Of a stretch of 64,000 nt of DNA, positions 44,838 to 55,666 are shown piece after piece. Each line of letters begins with the position of its first letter. The stretch's first letter is position 1. The DNA comes from Chondrus crispus (taxonomy: Eukaryota; Rhodophyta; Florideophyceae; Gigartinales; Gigartinaceae). The DNA lies in assembly GCF_000350225.1 (NCBI RefSeq), contig NW_005179046.1, positions 292,945 to 356,944 on the forward strand, in the 5' to 3' direction. Under the pieces are notes generated by a model. It ran no database searches, was not told the DNA's origin, and worked only from the letters and a program-made list of their open reading frames with translations. Position numbers and translations under genes: made by a program.

Positions 44838-44935
44838 GTTCGCTACAACTTTTCCGATTTCACCTGTCTGTTGCCACCAAAATGCACCTCATCGCCCCCC
44901 TAAACGCAACATTATATCTTTTTTTTCTAAAAGAA
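44838..44935 (+). repeat. Direct repeat of the 43040-43150 region
   Basis: Shares GATTTCAC, then CTGTTGCCACCAA and ATGCACCTCATCGCCCCC and CGCAACATTAT with 43064-43122. This is one arm of the MITE plus flanking sequence. Confidence 0.6.
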
Positions 44936-45996
44936 TCCCCTCCCCATTCATGACTTGCCAACAATACACAATCATCTGCAGACTTGGGCAGAGCTGTAAA
45001 CAAGTGACTAATTTACAACGCCCCGCCTCCAACATCTCAGGCGAACGTGACGAAACTTACCTGCGCAGTTTGAAACCTGGAAATCTCATCCTGTTTGGGC
45101 AGAAAAAAAACCACCAACTCATAGAATCGTCTCACCTACTATCTGCAAAAACATTCTGCATCAAGACTTTTCATAAGCAGAAGAACTGCTCCCAAACCCT
45201 AATGCACATATTCTACTAACAACCTACCGCCCATAAAGACAGAGCACGTCTGCAGAAAGTCGGAAAAGCTTTACGGTAATGTCTAAATGAAGAAGACTGA
45301 TATGCCTCCCAGCTAAAAGATCTTACTCTATGTCATGAGGAATTCTCAGCCTGACAATGCCAAGGCCTACCTTTTTCCCCCAAAAACACAATGACACGAA
45401 AGCTAAGTGACTTTCAGAACTCCTACAACCGCATTGTCGGTCATACTTAAACAGGAATCATTCGACATTGTTGTATCCAACATAAGGTCTAGACAACAAC
45501 AAAGCAGGGCTTCTCTCATGACGTCTAACTCAACATAACGACGGGAGGTTCGTTCGCAGAGCTCTTGTCGTGCCCACGACGATCACTTCAGTTGGTTCAC
45601 AGTGCTCTCACCAATATGAATCCTCGTTCTGATAACTGCGGCAAGCGGCAAGAGCTGGACGGGCTGCCGTGGGCCGAACCACTAGATCTTAATATCGCCT
45701 CCTGGAATAAGACACCCTTTGGGTTGATACATGTCCATATACAATTCAGTGCTAATCCCTCCAAAACGCCCTTTGAATGCACACGACGATCCTTATTACA
45801 CGTCAGCAACATTGCCGTCGGTTAGGAGCCCGTTTCCAGGGTTCCCATTACATTGCTGTTGACGGGGAGGGCACACCCCGAAACGCCCTTCGCATGAAGT
45901 CAACAAAAGTTTTTTTTGTAGTCCCCCTTTTTTTCAATGAGCTAAAACCGCGTGCCGTACAGTACCAAGGGTAAAATTTACCAGGCGCAATGATGT
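44936..45996. other. Unassigned spacer upstream of the secreted-protein cluster
   Basis: Only short frames without motif. Confidence 0.3.
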
Positions 45997-46045
45997 GTGC
46001 CCATGCTTGACGGGTGCCCATGCTTGACGGGTGCCCATGCTTGAC
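45997..46045 (+). repeat. 2.9 copies of a 17-bp tandem repeat
   Basis: GTGCCCATGCTTGACGG at 45997-46013 and 46014-46030, then GTGCCCATGCTTGAC at 46031-46045, all identical. Located 1.1 kb upstream of the first secreted-protein gene. Confidence 0.9.
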
Positions 46046-46468
46046 GTTTTGTTGGACATCCTTTCCAATGCCCTGCCCCCCATCCTACCCTACTTCCCTA
46101 CCCATTTTTGGTACGCTCGTCAGACTAGGTATACTACAGGCCAGGTTGTGTATCCGGGTACGTTCCATTCTTTGCGTTTCGTAGCCGCTTCTCAGTGCAA
46201 TTTTAAATCAACTCGAGATGCCGTGACTGCATCTGTGCATCGAGCGGCCTCTCACCACCTCGTGCACTCCACGTGAAATGAAGCCTTACCGTTTTCTCGC
46301 ACCAGGACTGCTTAATCAATGTACGTCTGACGAAGCCACTGCCGCGGGCCTTTCAAGGCAGTGCATCCCCACATCGCATCTCAATCAAGAGTAATCTCCT
46401 GGTTGGTGAGACAACCTTCGTCAACCTCTCAACTGATACAATCCTCGAAATCTCACCTCACGTCTCGC

Positions 46469-46485
46469 AATACTGATGACATCAC
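46469..46485 (+). promoter_or_regulatory. 17-bp upstream motif, gene 1
   Basis: AATACTGATGACATCAC, identical to the copies at 50057 and 55023. It lies 657 bp upstream of the ATG at 47126. The core TGATGACATCA resembles bZIP-type sites, which is inference. Confidence 0.6.
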
Positions 46486-46645
46486 TATATCCCTTCTTCT
46501 CGCTCACCTACGGCCCAGCAATCGTTTACAATCGAGCACGGAACACCACCCATCCTCTGTCGGAATAGACTCTACAAAAAACACATCATGGCATGCCCGA
46601 TACCCTCAGCCAATAAGTACACAGGTGTGTGCGTAGCGTGTGTTA

Positions 46646-46702
46646 ACAATGCACCGAACAGGAAGAAACGATTCTATCCTTTCTTCCTGTTCGGGGCATT
46701 GT
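46646..46702. repeat. 23-bp hairpin, 11-nt loop
   Basis: Arms 46646-46668 and 46680-46702 pair at 22 of 23 positions (core CCGAACAGGAAGAAA). About 300 bp upstream of the TATA box of gene 1; could be a MITE scar or a structured element. Confidence 0.8.
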
Positions 46703-47002
46703 CATCGTGTTTGTATATCGTTCGAAGAGCGCGGGTCCCGTGTTATGTATAGATGCGTTGCTTTATAATGTTTGGCGTATGGCAGCATGTAGTGAGTGAA
46801 AATACACCCGGAATAGCTGTATCTCCATCTATCATTGCTGGTTCCGTCGTGAAGGCATCACATCTCCTCTGTATCCATCAAAACCTTTATCTCGCCACAA
46901 AACAGCCTAAAATGCTTTATACCATTAGAAGCTTCTCGTCTTTTACTAGACAGGGCCCTCAGCGGAAAGGGAGTCGCTCGCTTCTCTGTTCATCTTCCCG
47001 CT

Positions 47003-47010
47003 ATATATAC
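47003..47010 (+). promoter_or_regulatory. TATA box of secreted-protein gene 1
   Basis: GCTATATATACTCGG, 123 bp before the ATG, with an A/C-rich leader between. Confidence 0.6.
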
Positions 47011-47125
47011 TCGGTCTCGTCGGGCTGAACCCCACTTCCACTCATCAACTTCAAACCGACAACACAACCGCTCATCTTATCACACAGAAAGCCGATCTTC
47101 CGTTAAGAACAACCCGCTCAAGAAG

Positions 47126-47491
47126 ATGAGATTCTCCGTTCTTCTTCTCATCGCCCTGGTCCTTCTCTTTGCCACCTCCTTCGGCAAGCCGGTCCCCGCC
47201 GCCGCTGATGAGCTCATTCGGGCTGGCAAGGGTCTCTCCGTCCGTAAGGGGGACCAGCTCACGCTGCTAGATGAAACGGCCGTGCGCGATGATGATGATG
47301 ATGACGATGATGATGACGACGATGATGATGATGATGACGACAGAAGGCCGAGAAGGAAACGCAAGTGGCGCAGACGTAGGTGCCGTTGCCGTTGCAGGTG
47401 GAACAAGAAGAGGTGCTGCAGGTGCAGGCGCCGTCACAGGCGTGGACGTGGGGATGATGATGATGACGATGATGACAGGTTTGACGATTAG
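47126..47491 (+). CDS. Secreted acidic-cationic-acidic protein with six Cys (family member 1)
   Basis: 121 residues, no intron. Residues 1-20 (MRFSVLLLIALVLLFATSFG) are a typical signal peptide with likely cleavage before KP. A pro-like region (21-50) ends in TAVR, followed by 18 consecutive Asp (55-72). A basic block follows (73-109: RRPRRKRKWRRRRCRCRCRW, then CCRC) with Cys at 86, 88, 90, 97, 98 and 100, and the tail is eight Asp then RFDD. The acidic run would neutralise the cationic part; dibasic sites between them would suit Kex2-like processing. An anionic pro-piece plus a Cys-rich cationic peptide is the layout of defensin-like precursors, but function here is inference. Another option is a wall- or ion-binding protein. 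The Asp run is encoded by a mixed GAT/GAC tract prone to slippage. AGTAAACTGA lies 48 bp after the stop. Confidence 0.8.
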   Translation: MRFSVLLLIALVLLFATSFGKPVPAAADELIRAGKGLSVRKGDQLTLLDETAVRDDDDDDDDDDDDDDDDDDRRPRRKRKWRRRRCRCRCRWNKKRCCRCRRRHRRGRGDDDDDDDDRFDD

Positions 47492-47544
47492 GGAGGGTTG
47501 GTAGTTAGGTTTTCCAATTTCCTTTATTCTGAGGTGCTAGTAAA

Positions 47545-50056
47545 CTGATGCATAAGATGCTTGTTTCAACTGTTGTGGACGAAATTTCCTAGTAGGAAGA
47601 GGGTGACAGACAGGCTGGCCGAATTGATGGAAGTTGGCTTAGCGCGAATAAAACGTTTCATTGCTATACCAGGTTCGTCGAAGCAAGGATGCATTAAATT
47701 CAAGCGAAAAGATGTGAAGAAGAATTAGTATCACAGCTGTAAAGCTGACTACTCGTCTGCTACCGGCAGTTGCCGAGCGTTCTGCGAAATAATCGCCTCC
47801 AGGTCGAAGTAGTGGTCCGTCATCGAAAATGTCCTTCTAGTGCCGAGAAACCTTGTAATGAAACTAGTAGAGCAGGAAAGGAGAGTGTTGGCCTTGACCT
47901 TAGTGCGATTTGAGCTCACGTTAAAAGAGAGCTTTCTGAACATTCAGCCAAGTGCAGAAGAATTTTTCGACGGAAATCAGTCATTGCTGGATGCATACGA
48001 GTGCATGTGCTTCACCCAATGGCATGGGGAGCCTGATCGAATGCTCGCCCGTTATAAGTGTGTGAGTTAACATCATCAGAATTTCACACAGAAACCGCTG
48101 TTGACATCATCCCAACAATCAACAGTGGCATCAGGAATGCGCTTTTGCCAAACCTTGCATAAACAAATGTTTCAACTGCAGTTGATCTCTTGCGCTGCGA
48201 TAAAGATGTTCAAGCTCACTTGCTCAATTCTTTCGTTACCGTGCTACTCTCTCTATCTGTCTTGCTTTTCTTCATAGAGGAACTCTGTGTGCATCATCTA
48301 GGAATCTCTCTTCCCGGAAGGAGGCAATCACACCCAAGGCTTGTCTCAAAGCAAAAACGAGGGGCTCTCCAAAATCGAGAGTGTCATGCCATGCCGAAAT
48401 CCACGGTCTCAATGGAAACGTAAACAGTAGAGCTATAATTATCTGAATTATCAAATGCGACTGTCTGTCTACGATGCCTATGAATGAACCCTGTATGTTT
48501 TTGGCTTTTCACATGTTGCTATTGTTGATATCCATCCCGCGACACCAGCGATGGTAACAACAATGCCATCTTACTCATTAAGCATTCTACACTCAAAGAT
48601 GCCTTCCTAATCTTGCCAAAAGTATTTCATTGACTATATGAACAAGACTCAACATTTGCAATCCGATTTAGCCAGGAAATACGTTGACGGTAAAAGGGTA
48701 TAAATGTTTTCAATCCCTCACACGCCTCACCATACAAATCTAACATAACGAGTGTGCTTTCACGTTCCCGAAGGCTCTCTTCTGCACCAATCGCTTAGGT
48801 CTGCAGTGCACTCTTTCAACGACTCTAGCCTAATTTAGCTTCTATCTATTTGTCCGGATAAGAAGACAGCTCTACATCATTCTAAACGTTCCCAGAGTCA
48901 CTTTGTTACATGTTTCTATAGTGCACGAGCATATCTACCTTGTCTGGCAATGTTCGCTTTCCCTTTAAAATCAACGATACTTCTGACTTCTGAGAAGACA
49001 GTTGTGTCCAGATGTGACGTATATAGACGCGCTTGTGGTGTTTTCACTACCAGCTTTGATATGAAAACCTCAAGATGTTTGGTCTGCCCCAAAAGCATTT
49101 TCGCAGGGACCTTTCTGAGTCGCTGATGCCGCATCTATAACATATTCCTATTTTGGAACTGGGTTTGAAGCATGCCTCGCATCGTTAACGGGCCACCGAA
49201 AGTAGCGAGGCCGGCGGCCATGACAAAACCCCATCCATGCCCACATATTCCTACGTTCAACATTTCGCGGACACTTCACTATGCCATAACGCTGCGTTCA
49301 CTTCCCTTGCTACTTTCCAAGAAGCTGTAGTGGAGTCCACGTATCGTAGGCACGATGTCCGGAATTCATTGCTCCAAGTTCTGTTCGTTGAAGCATTAAA
49401 AACCAAGCTCTCCCTGTCGTTTTATCTAAACCACGGATATGGCTAGAGCTAATCGAGAGAGGGCGGGATAGTTAGGGACATTCCGCACGTGTCTATTATT
49501 TACTTCAGCATCTTAGAGTGTCTCAGCTGATTTATGTCCCCTTTTTAACTTCTTCGAAAGTTCTGCCATAGAGATTTTGTGTCCCTAGCATTTTGCAGCT
49601 TTCCTGATGGGGTAGCATGCCGAAAGAAATTATATATTGCCAATTTAGAGTGTCCTTTGTCTAAATATTTCATGTTTTACGCGCAATCAGGCTGATGACA
49701 TGAAAAGCATCTCGACTTATCAAGACAGCTGTCAAAAGGGAGACGTATTCAAAACCTCTGCCGAAGTGTTCCTTCTGTGTCTGAAAATCCGCACGGCTCT
49801 GCTACAGAAGAGCACAGAGGGTTGTGTGGGTAAAAGTCGAATACTGCTCGGCGATGGTAAAGGAGTTATGTGATAAATTACAGAAAACGTGAAACATTTC
49901 TTCAAACACTCTGATCGAGATCACGAAAATCGGTAAAAATGCAATGAACATACCAAGCGAACCGTTTTTGGAGAAAATTCAGTCTTTTTACGGGGAACAC
50001 CGGATTGTTCTGAATAGAGGCAAACTCGGAATTCTGCTGAAATTCTGTACTTCTCC
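47545..50056. other. Long AT-rich intergenic region between family members 1 and 2
   Basis: No gene recognised. The segment 47977-48025 (starting TCAGTCATTGCTGGATGCAT) is repeated at 51546-51590, at similar distance downstream of gene 2, suggesting that 3' flanks were duplicated with the genes. Confidence 0.4.
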
Positions 50057-50073
50057 AATACTGATGACATCAC
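50057..50073 (+). promoter_or_regulatory. 17-bp upstream motif, gene 2
   Basis: AATACTGATGACATCAC, 727 bp upstream of the ATG at 50784; identical to 46469 and 55023. Confidence 0.6.
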
Positions 50074-50641
50074 AAAATTCCCCTGCCCCATGCCGCAGCC
50101 TAAATCTTCAATCGTCACAAAAAACTTTTTTCTTTTGCCGATGGCTAACTCGCCCGTAATTCCCATTCGTGCCACGCGTCATCCGTGGAGACACGGCGCC
50201 TCATCTATGTGACAATGCAATCCAACAATCGAAAATGTCCGTTCGTAGTAGCCTGTATCTATTGTTCCACCCCTTCTACTCAGGGACAATGCAATTGGAA
50301 ACCGATGCACAATCTTAAACAAGCAGTTGAATTCATCTGCCTTCCTCGACTCTGATACGATCAGTGTCCGCGCGATGCCTGCGCAAAAGGGGGAAAAGAT
50401 GCTTAATGTATCATCGCATGAACAGGGCAGTCGAGGCTGTGCCTTCCGTTCTATTTTTGAAGAGGTTAGTTGTAAGCAGGTCACAAATCAACCAAACGAA
50501 CAAACTTCTCTGCCGTGTTCCCGCAGACTCACCTCACCAGTCGTTCTTTGGTCGCAAACATCTCCATTCACAGACGTTGATGGTTCAAAATCGGGGGAGT
50601 TCGAATTGCAACTGCAAAGCTGTCCATCCACCGTTCCCGCA

Positions 50642-50648
50642 TATATAA
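50642..50648 (+). promoter_or_regulatory. TATA box of secreted-protein gene 2
   Basis: GCATATATAAAC, 142 bp before the ATG, followed by a C/A-rich leader (CCCACCACTCC repeats). Confidence 0.6.
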
Positions 50649-50783
50649 ACAAGACACCGCTTGCAACAAACATTGACCCCCGCCCACCACTCCCACAACC
50701 CCCACCCACCACTCCTACAACCCCCACCACCCGAAGAAAAAAATCATACTCTACCTGCTGACACAACCACACCTTCACGGAAA

Positions 50784-51080
50784 ATGAGGTCTACAATCTT
50801 CCTTCTCGCCTCATTCGCGCTCCTGTGCGCCCTCACCTCGGGAAATCCTGCCCTACCTGCCGATGCCCCTGTGCGTAGCAGCAAGGGCCTTCAAAGTCGA
50901 AATACCGAAGATATCAAGTTTCCCGTTGGGACGGTCGTACGTGATGATGATGACGGTCCGAGGCGGAGGAGGGGCAGGCGCAGGGGGAGGGGCAGGCGCA
51001 GGCGCAGGCACCGTCGCAGACGCGGAGGACGCGGAAGAGGTGATGATGACGACTGGGATGACGACGACTGGGATGACTAG
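50784..51080 (+). CDS. Secreted Arg-rich protein with acidic flanks (family member 2)
   Basis: 98 residues, no intron. The ATG at 50784 is chosen because the signal peptide (MRSTIFLLASFALLCALTSG) starts there and aligns with members 1 and 3; an in-frame ATG at 50661 would add a Pro/His-rich, leader-like stretch. Pro-region 21-49, then TVVRDDDD (50-57), an Arg/Gly/His-rich block without Cys (59-86, for example RRRGRRRGRGRRRRRHRRRR) and the tail DDDDWDDDDWDD. Same acidic-basic-acidic plan as member 1, but the basic part has lost or never had cysteines. Likely highly charged and disordered. TGTAAAC, a plausible polyadenylation signal of the UGUAA type, lies 52 bp past the stop. Function unknown. 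Confidence 0.8.
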   Translation: MRSTIFLLASFALLCALTSGNPALPADAPVRSSKGLQSRNTEDIKFPVGTVVRDDDDGPRRRRGRRRGRGRRRRRHRRRRGGRGRGDDDDWDDDDWDD

Positions 51081-51139
51081 TGCGAATTGTGTAGTTGAAT
51101 TTGTAGTTTCCCTTCCCTTGTGACATGCGCTTGTAAACT

Positions 51140-52244
51140 GACGATTTAGATGACGTTGGTTTGTCGTGGAGTCTCAACAATCGCCCGTCGCCAAAACAAC
51201 ACCAGTACAGCTTAATTTCGATTACGGGAGTAACAGAAGCAGTTGAAAAGAGGAGACTCGAGGATGTATGTGACCAGGGCCAAACGGTTGGTTCATCACT
51301 GTTATTCATCTTCAAAGGAGATGGATTCCTTCTGGCCGCCACGACCGCTCGTTGAATCACTTCCCCGTTTGATGAAGATCTACAAAGATAGCCATACTTA
51401 GCAAAACATGTTGTAACAACAGTTCAAAGTAATTCTCCCCCCGAAAATCTCTGGCATCTCGGACGCACTGATACTGCGATGACGCCTCTTCTGTAGATGC
51501 TGCACACGCACTACAGTATACGTTTTGTGCCAGAGTTGCAAGAGATCAGTCATTGCTGGATGCATATAATTGCACAATGCACAGCCAATGGTGTATGCCG
51601 TCTGATAGTACTGTACCTCCACATTTCAAGCACGCAGGGCCAATAAAATAGTTTAGACGGTCCCCTTAAGGGTACAACTGTCAGGAACAGGATGGCACAA
51701 CTACTGTACCTTGGTTTTGAGATCGAGCGTTTTTATTGGCTAGCAGACTCCTTGCTTTTTTTTATCCGGTCGTCAGGATGATAAGTGTCGTCTGCTCAGC
51801 CGTCCAGCGCCTATATATTCTTTCTCTTCATCTCCCTCCCTCCTAAAAGATACGTTACGCCTGCCTGCTCTGTGAAGCACTCTTCCTAAGAGGTACGTCC
51901 ATGCACACGCTAGTCTCCAACCCTCTATGGGATGTGGTGTCCAGGTCGTCCGTTCGTCCTTCTCCAGGTGTTGTGAGAAGGAGAGTGTTCCGGACGAACG
52001 CAATCCTTTGTAATTCTTTAACAATATCACCGCTCGAACACCTTGCACTAGCCCAAAATATACCATCAAGAAACCCTTTTCGTCATCCCCTGCCAACAAG
52101 CAGCGCTTACGGAATCAAATATGTTGATCAATCCGTTAAGACACGTGCCAAAAATGGCGCGACCGCGCTTTCCGTCACCTCAATAGGAAAAGAAAATGCG
52201 TTATCGTCAAGTGAATACGATTTGCACTTTTTAACTAAACCCTA
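51140..52244. other. Intergenic region downstream of family member 2
   Basis: Carries the 51546-51590 repeat shared with 47977-48025. No gene recognised; the short frames have no motif. Confidence 0.35.
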
Positions 52245-52727
52245 GTGTCTAGGTGACAAATGACCTCATATGAGGCCATTTGACCTCATATGAGGTCACT
52301 TTTCAACTTATTTTTCTCGACTTGTGCTAGCTCAACAAGATGGAAAAAAGATACTCTCGACACGGCAGTTGACTTCTGCGTTGTGGAAGGGTGGAGTTTG
52401 GTGAGATCTGCACGTCTTCTCCAGCCATTTTTAAAATGCCCAAAAAGGAGCCTTTTTTGACCAACCTCAAAATGTTTTATGTTGATATCTTCGAAACCAA
52501 AACGCCTGTTTAAAAAGTCAACTCATCATTGATAGTTCATTAGATTCTTACTCTCTCTGTGCATTGACAACCGCCATCCCAATGTTTTGCAAGATGTTAT
52601 TGCCGAGCGCGTATACGTTAAAGAAATGGTGTCCAAACTGAATGTTTTAAAGTTTCGATTTAATTTATATATTTTTGCAAAAAAAAGCTGGCCTCATATG
52701 AGGTCAAATTGCTTGTCGTCTAGACAC
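52245..52727. mobile_element. 483-bp mariner-type MITE with TCATATGA palindromes
   Basis: Flanked by TA (52243-52244 and 52728-52729). Left end GTGTCTAGGTGACAA, right end complement GTGTCTAGACGACAA. Just inside both ends lie copies of the 18-bp palindrome TGACCTCATATGAGGTCA (two on the left, one partial on the right). No coding sequence; non-autonomous element moved by a Tc1/mariner-like transposase, by TSD and TIR structure. Confidence 0.7.
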
Positions 52728-52729
52728 TA

Positions 52730-55022
52730 GAGAGGCCTTTCTCGAAGCAAGCAGTGCTCTGTCGGTCATTGTCATAACCTGTCAACAAACCACGATGGAG
52801 GACTTTGATGTGATGGAATTTTTTCGAAAAGCTGCCAATCATCGACGGATAGCCATCCCTCAACCCGAAAACAAGGCGGCACATGTGAAAATACTGAGGA
52901 AAAATTAACAGAGAAATAAGCACCGACGGACGGTACCCCTTTAATCACCCTTGTCTTCCGACGAACGGAACTTTTGACCTCGAGGATGGCTGAGATTCTT
53001 CTCTGTGTGCTGCTCTCTTCTTTCCTCTACTAGGAAGTGGGGAGCTGCTTTTATACTACCCCAATACACCCGGTGATGTGCTAAATACTCCTCGTGAGGA
53101 CGAATTCATCGTATCTTAAAAAGGGATCGATGAAGTCCGTAGAAAGAAGTATACAAATTAAGCTCAAATATAAAAGTGAATGGCCAAATGGCCACTCACT
53201 TACTGCATACATACATATGCAGCAACAATACTACTGTAACAAGGCAGACCCACACTTGTACGGGCGTCTTCATTTCAACAGCACACTCTAATACACACAC
53301 TTCTTGCTTTTTTGACTACCGAGATCATTCGTCTGTCCGGTGAAAAAAATCCATATCAAAAAGGACCACCTCCCTTCATGCTACATTTCGATGTTATCAT
53401 GAATAAAAAAATCGATGTCCATCCATATCAGCGACATAACATCAACATTAGCCGCCACCCAGAGTGAATACAACTCCCAGTCAAAATCTGGTAAGCATTC
53501 AACCGTATCAAAAAGGTAACCCTTATTTGGGGATATGAACAGTTGCAACTCATGCACGACCGCCGTTTGATCTTGGCATGAGAAAAGGAGGCAGCCGTTG
53601 AGACGTTTTAGTATATGTTCCTTTCTCCGACGGGCCGGGACGCTACCTCGTCGATCATATCAGCTGCATACAGAACAGTCTCGCCCTTCTTAAATTGAAG
53701 CGTATGTGCTCAGAAAAACAGCGCAGGGTTCCGAAACAAGAGCCTTCGTTATGGAATTTCGTCGTGTCCTTCCATTCTAAAAATCTGCAGTCTAAAGGCG
53801 GACACTGCTGTAAAACTGCAGGTATGTGGATTCTCAGTCACATTCGCCCTTGTTCATCGTTACAAAGAGACACCAGAGTGTTGCAATGTTCTTCTATCAC
53901 TCGCGTTAGGACACGTTCGCAGAGACATCGTAAGAACAACAGCAAGGTCAGTCAACTGAATGAGCATTGCATACTTGAATATCTAGGACAATTATCTATC
54001 TTCCCCAAAACTATGTCCTGTGAAATTGGCGCGAAACTGTTCAGCGATGATGCATTCAACCCAAAGTGAGACAGGAAGGTCACCAATGTGTCTTCTGTCT
54101 CGTCAGACGAAATTAGTGTGTTTGTCGGACAGTAAATCTACCTGTTGTCTCCACATCGATCACGTGATTGTTGGTTAGTGGCGTTCAACAATAGTGGGAC
54201 CTCTTCTTTCGCACTGGTCGCCGTTGGCACGACTTCTCTAGAGACGGCTGTGACGCGACGGCGTTGTTCTGCGTTGCAATGCTGAAGTGCAATAGGAGTA
54301 TTGGTAGGGGGTAGCTTTCATGTTGATCGACGGTCACTATCTTTCGTCCAGACTCATCAGCCACTGTTCAGAGAAGTAATGTATATCTGGATTCGGTGTT
54401 TGTGGGAGTGTATTGACACCTCAGCATGATTGCCCAGCAGAGGAAAACTGTTTCCACGCATCGTATGCACTGCTGTTGGCGTGCCACATTCTTTTTTGGC
54501 ATGCTGTACAGTAGTAGACTTGATTACGGAGTGTCACAAAGAGTTTCACCTGTTTACATCTGGGTTCGAAAGTTGGAGCCTTTCGTCGCAAAGAAGACTT
54601 ACCTAAATGGCCGGTCTTTAATATCCCATTCTCTTGCCTCGCTGCTGTCGCCATTTCTGCCAAACGCTTCATAAGATATATCCCTATTCCTCTCTCTGGC
54701 CATATCTGTAACACCATCGGGACGTCCCCTTTCATTGCACCCTTCAAACTTAGTATCACCCTTGAGTTTACGCCTTAGCATGTACCTACCGCCAAGGACT
54801 ATCAAGCCTTAACTCAAAAGCACCAGCAGTTCTCTCTTCATCTGTCTCACCGCAGCCACGTCACGGTCCCGAACTCTTCGTGCAAGCCATCCTCATCCAG
54901 CCGTGAATACATATTTCACTGAATATTCTCCCTGCCAGGACGACAGTTCTCTGACTTCAACTGCATTGCAGTATTGATGATAATAGAGCTATACATAAAC
55001 TTCAAAGCTCTGCACACTGTTT
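52730..55022. other. Intergenic region upstream of family member 3
   Basis: Open frames such as 53695-54069 (plus, 124 codons) and 54421-54759 (minus, 112 codons) show no motif. A repeated phrase TATCAAAAAGG occurs near 53356 and 53506. Nothing assignable. Confidence 0.3.
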
Positions 55023-55039
55023 AATACTGATGACATCAC
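55023..55039 (+). promoter_or_regulatory. 17-bp upstream motif, gene 3
   Basis: AATACTGATGACATCAC, 644 bp upstream of the ATG at 55667; identical to 46469 and 50057. Confidence 0.6.
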
Positions 55040-55556
55040 CAAGGCCGCCTTCTTCCCCCGGCGTATCCACTCTTTCTTTTATTGCCTTCCCATGAGAGAA
55101 TTCGTTCGCACGTCCCGTTTGAAGTAGTATCAAACATGGACTCGCGTATCTCTATTTGTATGGAACCCTAGTCCGCAATAAAAGCATCCGCAACAAGCCC
55201 CAGTCAACGCGTCCGTCCCCTTCCCGCTCACACGCGTTGCTATTATCATATGTCGGTCTGAACTTCACATTAAACACATGTCTTATCTGCACCTTTGCTT
55301 TCTCAGTGCTGAGACAAAACCCCTCACAATGTCAGGCGACCAGCATGAAAGACACTCCCTACGGCATCACACCAAGTTCCTTTTTTGCCACCGTTGTCTT
55401 CGAGCACCCTCACTCATCAGTTGAACAACGGAGGCGAACCCCATTTCTTCACCGAGTGCTTGAAACCAACTATGGTACTCGTTCTCATCCACGTTGCGCT
55501 TTACCAGTATACCGCATGAACCCTACCCAGGTATTTTCCCTCCTGAGTTTTTGGCT

Positions 55557-55563
55557 TATAAAT
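55557..55563 (+). promoter_or_regulatory. TATA box of secreted-protein gene 3
   Basis: GGCTTATAAATGC, 110 bp before the ATG. Confidence 0.6.
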
Positions 55564-55666
55564 GCTAGTCCGCGTCTTGCAGACGCTCTAATTCCCACTC
55601 AACACTTCTACCAACTCACAAGAAAGTTCTTCCTCCAAATTCTCAGTCAACCGAAACCATTTCAGA

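Noticed and set aside
47977-48025. Possible SINE or tRNA-derived repeat around CATTGCTGGATG
   Set aside because: No A/B box pair or tRNA fold could be recognised; kept only as a small shared block.
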